Shown here in pieces: positions 34,287 to 43,192 of a stretch of DNA of 64,000 bases (positions within the stretch are counted from its first letter, which is position 1; every line of letters starts with the position of its first letter). The stretch comes from Streptomyces sp. BV286 (GTDB lineage Bacteria > Actinomycetota > Actinomycetes > Streptomycetales > Streptomycetaceae): the NCBI RefSeq assembly GCF_019090165.1, contig NZ_JAHRIB010000163.1, forward strand, positions 1 to 64,000, read 5' to 3'. Both the position numbers and the translations under genes were made by a program. The notes under the pieces are model-generated. The model was not told the origin of the DNA. It did no database searches and was given only the letters and a program-made list of their open reading frames with translations.

Positions 34287-34844
34287 GTGATCGAAGAGAC
34301 CCTCCTCGAGGCCGAGGAGAAGATGGAGAAGGCCGTCGTGGTCGCCAAGGAGGACTTCGCCGCGATCCGCACCGGCCGTGCGCACCCGGCGATGTTCAAC
34401 AAGATCGTGGCGGACTACTACGGCGCGCTGACACCGATCAACCAGCTGGCCTCGTTCTCGGTGCCCGAGCCGCGCATGGCCGTGGTGACGCCGTTCGACA
34501 AGAGCGCGATGCGCAACATCGAGCAGGCGATCCGTGACTCCGACCTCGGGGTCAACCCGAGCAACGACGGCAACATCATCCGGGTGGTGTTCCCCGAGCT
34601 GACCGAGGAGCGCCGCAAGGACTACATCAAGGTCGCCCGGACCAAGGCCGAGGACTCCAAGATCTCGATCCGTTCCGTCCGCCGCAAGGCGAAGGACGGC
34701 ATCGACAAGATGATCAAGGACGGCGAGGTCGGCGAGGACGAGGGCCGCCGTGCGGAGAAGGAGCTCGACGACACCACCGCGAAGTACGTGGCCCAGGTCG
34801 ACGAGCTGCTCAAGCACAAGGAAGCTGAGCTGCTCGAGGTCTGA
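34287..34844 (+). CDS. frr: Ribosome recycling factor
   Basis: A 185-residue RRF, which with EF-G splits post-termination ribosomes; the length equals the family norm. Recognised by EEKMEKAVVVAKEDFAAIRT, RAHPAMFNKIVADYYG, the VVTPFDKSAMRNIEQAI strand and VRRKAKDGIDKM. Two adjacent GTG codons (34284, 34287) are possible; 34287 has better spacing to CAGGAG (34275-34280). The stop overlaps the cdsA start (TGATG). Confidence 0.97.
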   Translation: MIEETLLEAEEKMEKAVVVAKEDFAAIRTGRAHPAMFNKIVADYYGALTPINQLASFSVPEPRMAVVTPFDKSAMRNIEQAIRDSDLGVNPSNDGNIIRVVFPELTEERRKDYIKVARTKAEDSKISIRSVRRKAKDGIDKMIKDGEVGEDEGRRAEKELDDTTAKYVAQVDELLKHKEAELLEV

Positions 34845-35968
34845 TGAACGACTCTTCCTGGGGGGCGCCGCCGCAAGCCGGGTACTGGGGGCCGTCCGAC
34901 CAGGGGCCTGTCCAGGGGGTTGCCCCGGCGGGTCCCGCGTACGATGCGCACAACGCGCAGCAGACTCGCCCCATGCCCATCGTGCCCCACGTACCCGCAC
35001 ACGGCGGAGACCAGGACGACGACCGGGGGGCTGCTCGGACGGGCGGCCCCCTGTTCCGCGACGAGACGCCGACGCCGCCTCACCGGGCTCCGTCACAGAA
35101 TCCGCAGGAGCCCATGTCCAGCGCCGCACAACCCGCACCCGCGCCGCAGAAGAAGAGCGCGGGCCGCGACCTGGGCGCTGCCATAGGGGTCGGGGTCGGG
35201 CTCGGCGCGGTGATCGTCGCGTCGTTGTTCGTCGTCAAGGCCGCCTTCATCGGCGTCATAGCTGTCGCCGTCGTGGTCGGCCTGTGGGAGCTCACGTCGA
35301 GGCTCGCGGAGCGCAAGGGCATCAAGGCGCCGCTCGTGCCACTGGCGTTGGGCGGCGCGGCGATGGTCGTCGCCGGTTACGTCCGCGGTGCCGAGGGCGC
35401 ATGGGTGGCGATGGCGCTCACGGCGCTCGCGGTTCTGGTCTGGCGGATGACGGAACCACCCGAGGGCTACCTCAAGGACGTCACCGCGGGGGTCTTCGCG
35501 GCCTTCTACATCCCGTTCCTCGCCACGTTCGTGGCGATGATGCTCAGCGCGGACGACGGTGCGTGGCGGGTTCTCGTGTTCCTGCTGCTGGCCGTGGTCA
35601 GCGACACGGGGGCGTACGCCGTCGGCTGGCGCTTCGGCAAGCACAAGCTCGCTCCGCGCATCAGCCCCGGCAAGACCCGCGAGGGCCTGTTCGGCGCGGT
35701 GGCCTTCGCCATGGTGGCGGGCGCGCTGTGCATGCACTTCCTCATCGAGGACGGCACCTGGTGGCAGGGCCTGGTCCTCGGTGTCGCGGTCGCGGGCAGT
35801 GCCACGCTCGGTGACCTCGGTGAGTCGATGATCAAGCGGGACCTGGGCATCAAGGACATGGGCACCCTGCTCCCGGGCCACGGCGGGATCATGGACCGGC
35901 TGGACTCCCTGCTTCCCACGGCCCCTGTGGTGTGGCTGCTGCTGGTGATCTTCGTCGGCTCCGGCTGA
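34844..35968 (+). CDS. cdsA: Phosphatidate cytidylyltransferase CdsA
   Basis: A 374-residue integral membrane enzyme making CDP-diacylglycerol, precursor of phosphatidylinositol, cardiolipin and phosphatidylethanolamine. A disordered Pro/Gln-rich N-terminal region of about 95 residues precedes eight or so membrane segments. The family signature GDLGESMIKRDLGIKDMG followed by LLPGHGGIMDRLDS is near the C terminus. ATG 34844 overlaps the frr stop. A strong terminator follows at 36123-36155. Confidence 0.95.
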   Translation: MNDSSWGAPPQAGYWGPSDQGPVQGVAPAGPAYDAHNAQQTRPMPIVPHVPAHGGDQDDDRGAARTGGPLFRDETPTPPHRAPSQNPQEPMSSAAQPAPAPQKKSAGRDLGAAIGVGVGLGAVIVASLFVVKAAFIGVIAVAVVVGLWELTSRLAERKGIKAPLVPLALGGAAMVVAGYVRGAEGAWVAMALTALAVLVWRMTEPPEGYLKDVTAGVFAAFYIPFLATFVAMMLSADDGAWRVLVFLLLAVVSDTGAYAVGWRFGKHKLAPRISPGKTREGLFGAVAFAMVAGALCMHFLIEDGTWWQGLVLGVAVAGSATLGDLGESMIKRDLGIKDMGTLLPGHGGIMDRLDSLLPTAPVVWLLLVIFVGSG

Positions 35969-36122
35969 CGGCTGACGGCTGGTGACCACTGTGCGCGGAG
36001 ACGGCTGACGGGTCCCGCGGACGACTGCCGGGTTCGCCTGACGGTCGCGGGGCTCCGGTCGACGGGCGCCGTGGTCCGGCCGACGGTTGCCGAAGGGTGC
36101 CGCCGAGCTGCGGAAGTGCGTG

Positions 36123-36155
36123 AGGGGCCCGCTGTCCACAGGACGGCGGGCCCCT
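36123..36155 (+). terminator. Intrinsic terminator after cdsA
   Basis: AGGGGCCCGCTGTCC (36123-36137) pairs with GGACGGCGGGCCCCT (36141-36155), with one G-U pair and a 3-base loop. It is followed by TTTCTTTT, a U-rich tract unusual in this genome. The 150 bases before it contain several GGCTGACG-type direct repeats starting at the cdsA stop codon. Confidence 0.88.
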
Positions 36156-36276
36156 TTTCTTTTCATGTGGCCGCAGCCGGGCCGCTCCCGCTCCACGTCG
36201 GCGTAACGTCCGTCATGACGGGGGCGTGACTGGGGCATGACCGGGAGCGCTTGCCGCAGGACCGCCCGCGGTGTCG

Positions 36277-36519
36277 TCATTCCGCGCCGTACTGGTGTGG
36301 TCGGCCGCCCTGCCATTCCACCCACGACGGATCGTCCAGCAGCTCCGACGCGTCCGGCAGGCCCGCGCGGCGCAGAAACTCGACGAGGTCGGCGTCACTG
36401 TGGGCGAGGCCGGCCCTTCCGGAGTGGATCGTGACCCGCCGTCCAGCGGCGCCCGTCAGGCGGTGCACAACGATGGGGGCGGCGCTTTTTCCCCCAGGCT
36501 GGGACTGTTCGCGGCTCAC
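36277..36519 (-). CDS. Small conserved hypothetical protein
   Basis: A protein of 60-90 residues. The C-terminal 60 residues (VVHRLTGAAGRRVTIHSG, DADLVEFLRRAGLPDASELL, DDPSWVEWQGGRPHQY) have a natural composition and resemble short Streptomyces proteins seen elsewhere; I do not know the function. The start is unresolved: GTG 36519 is used here, ATG 36558 and GTG 36468 are in frame, and none has a convincing ribosome binding site. Convergent with the cdsA terminator. Confidence 0.62.
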   Translation of the reverse strand: MSREQSQPGGKSAAPIVVHRLTGAAGRRVTIHSGRAGLAHSDADLVEFLRRAGLPDASELLDDPSWVEWQGGRPHQYGAE

Positions 36520-37104
36520 AGCACACCGGAGTCGGTGTGGGGTCGGCAATGGGGGCATGTCGCTGCGCCGCGTCCCGTAACCGCCCGGAGGTCCTGCTCG
36601 CGGGACCGCGGCTTCGTGTGCTCGCCTGGCACACCGCTGTGGCCTGGGCGGGAGGCACCGGGGGTGGCCATGCTGCCCGTTCGCCGCACGGCGAACTCCC
36701 GGCCGGGCACGGCCAAGGGCAGCGTGTGCGCAGCGCGGGCGACGGCTTCCTGTCGAACCGACCCGGAGGCGGGGTCATCTGCGCTGCGCGGCTGCCGGGC
36801 CGGCATCGAGCGGACGTGGTGCTGAGGATCCAGGTGAGACGCTTTATCGGACACACATTCGATTCTAGGTCCAGGGGTGACCTATATGGCAATGCCCTGC
36901 GCCAGCGGACCTGTGGGGCGCGAGGCCATGGCGGGAACGGATCGAAGGGGGGCGGCAGGGCGTCAGCCAGGGAGAACGCCTCTCGCGCCGAGCCGTTCAT
37001 GGCCGTCGTACGCAGGCCGACCTCGGCCGCTCGACCCCGGACGACCTCTCTGCGGGAATCGGCGGCCCAGGTCACATGATTTGATCTGCGACACTGGGAG
37101 GGTT
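36520..37104. other. Gene-free stretch upstream of rlmN
   Basis: Nearly 600 bases with long but low-quality frames on both strands (Arg/Pro/Gly-rich, no motif, no ribosome binding site). I see no gene, tRNA or terminator. It separates the rpsB-cdsA block from rlmN and could be a site of past gene loss. Confidence 0.5.
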
Positions 37105-38211
37105 ATGCCTGCACCCGGAGAACTCACATTCGTCGCCCCCCGCGGAGCCAAGAAGCCGCCGCGGCACCTTGCCGATCTCACGCCCGCCGAGCGTAAAGAG
37201 GCCGTTGCCGCGATCGGTGAGAAGCCGTTTCGTGCCAAGCAGCTCTCGCAGCACTACTTCGCGCGGTTCGCGCACGATCCGGAGCAGTGGACCGACATCC
37301 CGGCGGGATCGCGCGCCAAGCTCCAGGAGGCGTTGCTGCCCGAGCTGATGACGGTCGTGCGGCACCTGTCCACCGATCAGGACACCACCCGCAAGACCCT
37401 CTGGCGGCTCTTCGACGGCACCCTCGTCGAGTCCGTGCTGATGCGCTACCCGGACCGGGTCACCATGTGCATCAGTTCGCAGGCCGGCTGCGGGATGAAC
37501 TGTCCGTTCTGCGCCACCGGACAGGCGGGCCTCGACCGGAACCTCTCCACCGGTGAGATCGTGCACCAGATCGTGGACGGGATGCGGGCCCTGCGGGACG
37601 GCGAGATCCCCGGCGGTCCTGCCCGGCTCAGCAACATCGTCTTCATGGGCATGGGCGAGCCCCTCGCGAACTACAAGCGGGTCGTCCAGTCCATCCGGGC
37701 CCTCACCGACCCCGAGCCGGACGGGCTCGGACTGTCGCAGCGCGGGATCACCGTGTCGACCGTCGGTCTCGTCCCCGCCATCCACCGGTTCTCCGACGAG
37801 GGCTTCAAGTGCCGCCTCGCCATCTCGCTGCACGCTCCTGACGACGAGCTGCGCGACACCCTCGTCCCGGTCAACACCCGGTGGAAGGTGCGCGAGGTAC
37901 TGGACGCCGGCTGGGAGTACGCGGAGAGGTCGGGGCGCCGACTGTCCATCGAGTACGCGCTCATCCGGGACATCAACGACCAGGCGTGGCGGGGTGACCG
38001 GCTCGGCCGGATGCTCAAGGGCAAGCCCGTGCACGTCAATCTCATCCCGCTGAACCCCACCCCGGGTTCCAAGTGGACCGCCTCGCGGCCCGAGGACGAG
38101 AAGGCGTTCGTCGAGGCGATCGCCGCCCATGGTGTGCCCGTCACCGTCCGGGACACCCGTGGCCAGGAGATCGACGGGGCCTGCGGGCAGCTCGCGGCGA
38201 CCGAGCGGTAG
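37105..38211 (+). CDS. rlmN: 23S rRNA/tRNA adenine-C2 methyltransferase RlmN
   Basis: A 368-residue radical SAM enzyme methylating A2503 of 23S rRNA and A37 of some tRNAs. The N-terminal accessory domain (KPFRAKQLSQHYFARF) precedes the iron-sulfur motif CGMNCPFCATGQAG (CxxxCxxC). GMGEPLANYKRV and SLHAPDDELRDTLVPVN are typical, and the C-terminal TVRDTRGQEIDGACGQL carries the resolving cysteine. ATG 37105 with GGGAG upstream. Thirty bases after its stop begins the thiamine riboswitch. Confidence 0.96.
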   Translation: MPAPGELTFVAPRGAKKPPRHLADLTPAERKEAVAAIGEKPFRAKQLSQHYFARFAHDPEQWTDIPAGSRAKLQEALLPELMTVVRHLSTDQDTTRKTLWRLFDGTLVESVLMRYPDRVTMCISSQAGCGMNCPFCATGQAGLDRNLSTGEIVHQIVDGMRALRDGEIPGGPARLSNIVFMGMGEPLANYKRVVQSIRALTDPEPDGLGLSQRGITVSTVGLVPAIHRFSDEGFKCRLAISLHAPDDELRDTLVPVNTRWKVREVLDAGWEYAERSGRRLSIEYALIRDINDQAWRGDRLGRMLKGKPVHVNLIPLNPTPGSKWTASRPEDEKAFVEAIAAHGVPVTVRDTRGQEIDGACGQLAATER

Positions 38212-38240
38212 TCTGGCGGACGTACGTACATCTTCATATT

Positions 38241-38329
38241 CCGACAGGGGAGCGCCACAGCGCTGAGAGTGCGGGACAGCCCGCAGACCCTCTGAACCTT
38301 GCCCAGGTCATTCTGGGTAGGAAGTTCGG
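38241..38329 (+). promoter_or_regulatory. TPP (THI-box) riboswitch
   Basis: The thi-box core is complete: CCGACAGGGGAGC, GCTGAGAG, ACCCTCTGAACCT and CTGGGTAGGAAGTTCGG, with CCGA (38241-38244) pairing TCGG (38326-38329) as the P1 stem. Thiamine pyrophosphate binding would repress the downstream transporter genes. The aptamer ends 91 bases before the tbpA start. Confidence 0.95.
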
Positions 38330-38348
38330 TCACTACTCAAGCTGTTGC

Positions 38349-38385
38349 GCCCTGCCCGGGATCCGACCGAGGTCCCGGGCAGGGC
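38349..38385 (+). terminator. Riboswitch expression-platform hairpin
   Basis: GCCCTGCCCGGGATC (38349-38363) pairs with GGTCCCGGGCAGGGC (38371-38385) over 15 bp (one T-G) around a 7-base loop. It sits 19 bases after the aptamer and 36 bases before the tbpA GTG, well clear of the ribosome binding site, so it more likely controls termination than translation. Confidence 0.7.
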
Positions 38386-38420
38386 CGCGTCTCTTCCTGG
38401 TCACCCCCAGGAGGAATTCA

Positions 38421-39503
38421 GTGAGCACCACCACCAGGAAGTTCACGGCCGTGGCCGTGGGGCTCGGCCTCGCCGCGCTCACCGCGTGCGGGTCGTCCGA
38501 CTCCGGCGACGAGGGCTCCGGGTCCAAGACCGTCACCCTCGTCAGCCATGACTCCTTCGCCTACACCAAGGCCGTACTGAAGGACTTCGAGAAGGAGTCC
38601 GGTTACAAGGTCAGGGTCCTCAAGGACGGCGACGCCGGTACGGCCGTCAACAAGGCCATCCTCACCAAGGACAACCCGCAGGGCGACGTCTTCTTCGGCG
38701 TCGACAACACGCTGCTGTCGCGGGCGCTCGACAACGGGCTGTTCCAGTCGTACGAGGCCAAGGGATCGGACCTGATCCTGCCGGAGTACCGGGTCGACCA
38801 GGACAAGCACCGGGTCACGCCCATCGACTCCGGTGACATCTGCGTCAACTACGACAAGGCCTACTTCAGCAAGCACAAGCTGGCCCCGCCGACGTCCTTC
38901 GACGACCTGATCAAGCCCGAGTACAAGGATCTTCTCGTCACCGAGAACGCGTCCACGTCCTCGCCCGGCCTCGGGTTCCTGCTCGGCACCGCCGCCAAGT
39001 ACGGCGACAAGGGCTGGCAGGACTACTGGAAGAAGCTCAAGGCCAACGGCGTGAAGGTCGTCGACGGCTGGGAGCAGGCCTACAACGAGGAGTTCTCCGG
39101 GTCCGCCGGCGGCAAGAAGGCGAAGGCCGACCGGCCGCTCGTCGTCTCGTACGCGTCCTCGCCGCCCGCCGAGGTCATCTACGCCGACCCGAAGCCGAAG
39201 ACCGCGCCGACCGGTGTCGCGGACGGCACCTGCTTCCGCCAGGTCGAGTACGCGGGCCTGCTGAGCAACGCGAAGAACACCGAGGGCGGCAAGGCGCTCA
39301 TCGACTTCCTGGTCGGCAAGCCGTTCCAGGAGGACATGCCGCTGAACATGTTCGTGTACCCGGTGGTCGAGGGCGCCGCGGTGCCCGAGTCGTTCACCAA
39401 GTACGGTCCTGCGGCCGAGAACCCCGAGACCCTGGAACCCGCCAAGATCGCCGACAACCGTGACGAGTGGGTCAAGTCATGGACCTCGCTCGTACTGAAG
39501 TAG
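38421..39503 (+). CDS. tbpA: Thiamine ABC transporter substrate-binding lipoprotein
   Basis: A 360-residue lipoprotein. The signal peptide ends in the lipobox LTAC with Cys23. The mature part is a class-D periplasmic-binding fold close to TbpA (VTLVSHDSFAYTKAVLKDFE, GDVFFGVDNTLLSRA, RVTPIDSGDICVNYDKAYF, VVSYASSPPAEVIY). It captures thiamine outside the membrane for ThiP/ThiQ. The GTG start has a strong AGGAGG (38409-38414). Under TPP riboswitch control; its end overlaps thiP. Confidence 0.92.
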   Translation: MSTTTRKFTAVAVGLGLAALTACGSSDSGDEGSGSKTVTLVSHDSFAYTKAVLKDFEKESGYKVRVLKDGDAGTAVNKAILTKDNPQGDVFFGVDNTLLSRALDNGLFQSYEAKGSDLILPEYRVDQDKHRVTPIDSGDICVNYDKAYFSKHKLAPPTSFDDLIKPEYKDLLVTENASTSSPGLGFLLGTAAKYGDKGWQDYWKKLKANGVKVVDGWEQAYNEEFSGSAGGKKAKADRPLVVSYASSPPAEVIYADPKPKTAPTGVADGTCFRQVEYAGLLSNAKNTEGGKALIDFLVGKPFQEDMPLNMFVYPVVEGAAVPESFTKYGPAAENPETLEPAKIADNRDEWVKSWTSLVLK

Positions 39504-41230
39504 AGCCCCGCGCCGAGGCCGAGGCTGTGGTCGCGGGCGAGCCGCGCAAGCGCCCGCGCCCGCGCCCGCGTGCGCGACAGCGCTCGCGCCGGGGGAGCGC
39601 GGCCCGGCTCGGCCTCATGGCCGTACCCGTCGCGTTCTTCGCGGTCTTCTTCGCGTACCCGGTCGCGGCGATCACCGCCCGAGGGCTGAAGACCGACGGG
39701 GTCTGGCGGTTCGGGCGGATCTGGGACGTGCTCGCGCAGCCGGACGTCCGGCACGTCCTGTGGTTCACGACCTGGCAGGCGCTCGCCTCGACAGCGCTCA
39801 CCCTGCTCATAGCGCTCCCCGGCGCGTATGTCTTCGCGCGCTTCGATTTCAGGGGCAAGCAGGTCCTGCGGGCGGTTGTGACCGTGCCGTTCGTGCTGCC
39901 GACCGTGGTCGTCGGCACGGCCTTCCTGGCGCTGCTCGGGCGGGGCGGGCTGCTGGACGAGCTGTGGGGCGTACGGCTCGACACGACCGTGTGGGCGATC
40001 CTGCTCGCGCACGTCTTCTTCAACTACGCGGTCGTCGTCCGCACGGTCGGCGGGCTGTGGTCACAGCTCGACCCGCGTCAGGAGGAGGCCGCGCGGATGC
40101 TCGGCGCCTCCCGGTTCGCGGCCTGGCGCACGGTGACCCTCCCGGCGCTCGGCCCGGCCGTGGCCGCCGCCGCGCTCATGGTCTTCCTCTTCACCTTCAC
40201 CTCCTTCGGCGTGGTGCAGATCCTCGGCGGACCCACCTTCTCGACGCTGGAGGTGGAGATCTACCGGCAGACCTCGGAGATCTTCGATCTCTCGACGGCC
40301 GCCGTGCTGACACTCGTCCAGTTCGCGGCGGTGGGCGCGATCCTCGCCGTCCACGCCTGGACCGTACGGCGACGGGAGACGGCCCTGCGCCTGGTCGACG
40401 CCGCCACGACCGCGCGACGACCGCACGGGGCGGGGCAGTGGGCGCTGCTCGCCGGCGTCCTCGCCGTCATCGCCGTCCTGCTGGTGCTGCCGCTGGCCGT
40501 CCTCGTCGAGCGGTCCCTCGACGCCCCGGGGTTCGGCTACTACAAAGCGCTGACCAGCGACGAAGGCGGTCTCTTCCTGGTACCGCCGATCGACGCCGTC
40601 GGCAACTCGCTGCGGTACGCCCTCGCCGCCACCGCCATCGCGCTGCTGATCGGCGGACTCGCCGCGGCCGCCCTCACCCGCCGGGACGCCGGACGTCTCG
40701 TACGGGGCTTCGACGCGCTGCTCATGCTGCCGCTCGGCGTCTCCGCGGTGACCGTCGGCTTCGGTTTCCTCATCGCACTCGACGAACCGCCGCTGGACCT
40801 GCGGAGCACGTGGATCCTCGTGCCGCTCGCGCAGGCGCTGGTGGGCGTCCCCTTCGTCGTACGGACCATGCTGCCGGTACTGAGAGCGGTGGACGGGCGG
40901 CTGCGCGAGGCGGCATCGGTGCTCGGGGCCTCGCCCTGGCGGGTGTGGCGCGAGGTCGATCTGCCCATGGTGCGCCGGGCGCTGCTGATCGCGGCCGGGT
41001 TCGCCTTCGCCGTGTCGCTGGGCGAGTTCGGCGCGACCGTCTTCATCGCACGGCCCGACAACCCGACGCTGCCGGTCGCCGTGGCACGGCTGCTCGGGCG
41101 GGCCGGCGAGCTCAACTACGGGCAGGCCATGGCCCTTTCGACGATCTTGATGGTGGTGTGCGCGGTGGCGCTGCTGCTCCTCGAACGCCTTCGCACCGAC
41201 CCTCGCTCCGACCGGACGGGAGAGTTCTGA
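39479..41230 (+). CDS. thiP: Thiamine ABC transporter permease ThiP
   Basis: A 583-residue fused permease with two binding-protein-dependent transport domains and about twelve membrane segments. Both EAA loops are visible: EEAARMLGASRFAAWRTVTL (first half) and REAASVLGASPWRVWREVDL (second half). The N terminus is Arg/Pro-rich (KRPRPRPRARQRSRRG). ATG 39479 overlaps the tbpA end by 25 bases; a GTG four codons earlier is possible. Works with the ThiQ-like ATPase immediately downstream. Confidence 0.92.
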   Translation: MDLARTEVEPRAEAEAVVAGEPRKRPRPRPRARQRSRRGSAARLGLMAVPVAFFAVFFAYPVAAITARGLKTDGVWRFGRIWDVLAQPDVRHVLWFTTWQALASTALTLLIALPGAYVFARFDFRGKQVLRAVVTVPFVLPTVVVGTAFLALLGRGGLLDELWGVRLDTTVWAILLAHVFFNYAVVVRTVGGLWSQLDPRQEEAARMLGASRFAAWRTVTLPALGPAVAAAALMVFLFTFTSFGVVQILGGPTFSTLEVEIYRQTSEIFDLSTAAVLTLVQFAAVGAILAVHAWTVRRRETALRLVDAATTARRPHGAGQWALLAGVLAVIAVLLVLPLAVLVERSLDAPGFGYYKALTSDEGGLFLVPPIDAVGNSLRYALAATAIALLIGGLAAAALTRRDAGRLVRGFDALLMLPLGVSAVTVGFGFLIALDEPPLDLRSTWILVPLAQALVGVPFVVRTMLPVLRAVDGRLREAASVLGASPWRVWREVDLPMVRRALLIAAGFAFAVSLGEFGATVFIARPDNPTLPVAVARLLGRAGELNYGQAMALSTILMVVCAVALLLLERLRTDPRSDRTGEF

Positions 41231-41232
41231 CC

Positions 41233-42264
41233 ATGCTCAAGCTCGATGGGGCGACCGTGCGGTTCGACGGGCGGGCGGTGCTCGACGACGTCGGCCTCGA
41301 GGTCGCCGAGCACGAGATCGTGTGCGTCCTCGGACCCAGCGGCAGTGGCAAGTCGACGCTGCTGAGGGCCGTCGCCGGGCTCCAGCAGCTGGACGGCGGG
41401 CGGGTGTTCCTGGACGGCCGCGACCTCGACGGGGTGCCCGCGCACAAGCGGGGCCTCGGCCTGATGTTCCAGGACCACCAGCTGTTCCCGCAGCGCGACG
41501 TGGCCGGCAACGTGGCCTTCGGGCTGCGGATGCACGGCGAGTCCAAACACCAACAGGCTTCGCGGGTGGGGGAGTTGCTGGAGCTCGTGGGCCTGCCGGG
41601 CGCCCACCGGCGGGCCGTCGCCTCCCTCTCCGGTGGTGAACAGCAGCGCGTCGCGCTCGCCCGTGCCCTCGCGCCCCGGCCCCGGCTGCTCATGCTCGAC
41701 GAACCGCTCGGCCAGCTGGACCGCTCGCTGCGCGAACGCCTCGTGGTGGAACTGCGGGAACTGTTCGCCGAGTTGGGCACCACCGTGCTCGCGGTCACCC
41801 ACGACCAGGGCGAGGCCTTCGCGCTCGCCGACCGGGTCGTCGTGATGCGGGACGGGCGGATCGCCCAGTCGGGTACGCCACTCCAGGTCTGGCAGCGCCC
41901 TGCCGACGAGTTCGTGGCGCGGTTCCTCGGCTTCCAGAACGTGGCCGGGGCGACTGTCGTCGGGGAAGCGGCGGACACCCCCTGGGGCAAGGTGCCGGTG
42001 CCCTCCGACGCCCCGCAGGGCGAGGTCAGCCTGCTGGTCAGGCCGGCCGGAGTACGGCTCGTACCGGCCTCGGAGGGGCTGCGCTGCACGGTGGCCGCGC
42101 GGACCTTCCGGGGCACCCATGTCGCCGTGCACCTGCAGCCGCGCAACGCGCCGCGCCTGGAGGCGGCGTGCGCGCTGCGGGACGCTCCGGAGACCGGGGA
42201 CGAGGTCGGGGTGGCCTTCGACGCAGCCGAAATCGTCGTACTCGAAGGGGCTCGGGCCGCCTAG
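41233..42264 (+). CDS. thiQ: Thiamine ABC transporter ATP-binding protein (ThiQ-like)
   Basis: A 343-residue ABC ATPase: Walker A GPSGSGKST (residues 34-42), Q-loop LMFQDHQLF, signature LSGGEQQRVALARAL, Walker B LLMLDEPLGQLD and switch VTHDQ. It is longer than enterobacterial ThiQ (about 230), having a C-terminal TOBE-like regulatory domain from about residue 240 (SLLVRPAGVRLVP, FRGTHVAVHL). Starts two bases after the thiP stop, so it is part of the riboswitch-controlled operon. Confidence 0.9.
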   Translation: MLKLDGATVRFDGRAVLDDVGLEVAEHEIVCVLGPSGSGKSTLLRAVAGLQQLDGGRVFLDGRDLDGVPAHKRGLGLMFQDHQLFPQRDVAGNVAFGLRMHGESKHQQASRVGELLELVGLPGAHRRAVASLSGGEQQRVALARALAPRPRLLMLDEPLGQLDRSLRERLVVELRELFAELGTTVLAVTHDQGEAFALADRVVVMRDGRIAQSGTPLQVWQRPADEFVARFLGFQNVAGATVVGEAADTPWGKVPVPSDAPQGEVSLLVRPAGVRLVPASEGLRCTVAARTFRGTHVAVHLQPRNAPRLEAACALRDAPETGDEVGVAFDAAEIVVLEGARAA

Positions 42265-42274
42265 GGTGCGGCTC

Positions 42275-43066
42275 ATGACGCTACTGGGGCATGACCGCTA
42301 CTGCGACGAAGTCGTCGGCCAGACCGCGCTGCTGAGGTCCCATCTCGCCGGAGCCGATCTCACCGAGACCGTGCCGACCTGCCCGGACTGGACACTGCGG
42401 GAGCTCGCCGTGCACGTGGGCGAGGCGCACCGCTGGGCCGAGCACATCGTCCGGACGGGAGCGGCGAAGAACGTGCCGGTCGAGAACGTGACCGGCGTCG
42501 GAGGGCCGCAGGACAGCGACCCCGCCGCGCTCGACGCGTGGCTCGCGGAGGGCGCCGCGCTGGCCGCCGGGACCTTCCGCACCGCCGGGGCCGACGCCGC
42601 GGCCTGGTCATGGGCCTGGGAGCACACGGCAGGCTTCTGGGCGCGGCGCATGGCGCACGAGACGCTGATCCACCGGGCCGACGCCGCCGTCACGGCCGGG
42701 GCGGCGTACGAGGTCGAGCCGGATCTCGCGGCCGACGCGATCGACGAGTGGCTGCAGATCGTCCGGTTCGCGCAGGAGACGTATCCCGGCAAGGCCGCGA
42801 ACGAACTGCGCGGGGCGGGCCGCAGCATCCACCTCCACGCCACCGACACCGAGCCGGGCCTCGACGCCGAGTGGCTCATCGAGTTCGAGGACAAGGGCAT
42901 CGACTGGCGGCGCGGTCACGAGAAGGCGACCGTGGCGTTGCGCGGGCCGCTCAGCGAGGTGCTGCTCGCCTTCTACCGGCGGCTTCCACCGGACGGCGGC
43001 CGTCTGGAGGTCCTGGGGGAGCGGGAGTTGCTGGACTTCTGGCTGGAGCGTGCCACGTTCGGCTAG
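42275..43066 (+). CDS. Mycothiol-dependent maleylpyruvate isomerase family protein
   Basis: A 263-residue protein of the DinB-like MDMPI family, metal-binding helical bundles linked to mycothiol chemistry in actinobacteria. The N-terminal domain has VPTCPDWTLRELAVHVGEAH and HTAGFWARRMAHETLIHRAD, with the expected His ligands. The C-terminal domain ends ATVALRGPLSEVLLAFYRR. The substrate cannot be told. It begins 11 bases after thiQ, so it may be read from the thiamine operon although the function is unrelated. Weak ribosome binding site. Confidence 0.8.
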   Translation: MTLLGHDRYCDEVVGQTALLRSHLAGADLTETVPTCPDWTLRELAVHVGEAHRWAEHIVRTGAAKNVPVENVTGVGGPQDSDPAALDAWLAEGAALAAGTFRTAGADAAAWSWAWEHTAGFWARRMAHETLIHRADAAVTAGAAYEVEPDLAADAIDEWLQIVRFAQETYPGKAANELRGAGRSIHLHATDTEPGLDAEWLIEFEDKGIDWRRGHEKATVALRGPLSEVLLAFYRRLPPDGGRLEVLGERELLDFWLERATFG

Positions 43067-43072
43067 CCCGCA

Positions 43073-43106
43073 CAGGCAGGCAGGCAGGCAGGCACGCAGG
43101 CAGGGC
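43073..43106. repeat. Tetranucleotide repeat (CAGG)n
   Basis: Five and a half perfect copies of CAGG (43073-43094), one interrupted unit (CGCAGG), then another CAGG, directly after the stop of the preceding gene. Non-coding. Confidence 0.9.
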
Positions 43107-43139
43107 GAGGCGGGCTCGTGCGTGGCCGGAGCGGCGAAG

Positions 43140-43168
43140 GGCCCGCCCCCTCGGTGAGGGGACGGGCC
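43140..43168. terminator. Bidirectional terminator
   Basis: GGCCCGCCCCCTC (43140-43152) pairs with GAGGGGACGGGCC (43156-43168) with one mismatch and a 3-base loop, between two convergent genes. Confidence 0.75.
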
Positions 43169-43192
43169 ACAACGGGTACGAACAGGCCGGTC

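Noticed and set aside
36123..36155. DnaA-box-like CTGTCCACA in the cdsA terminator
   Set aside because: The nonamer is part of the hairpin loop region and deviates from consensus; the terminator explains it.
36395..37075. 226-codon minus-strand and overlapping plus-strand frames upstream of rlmN
   Set aside because: Neither has a domain, a start signal or natural composition.
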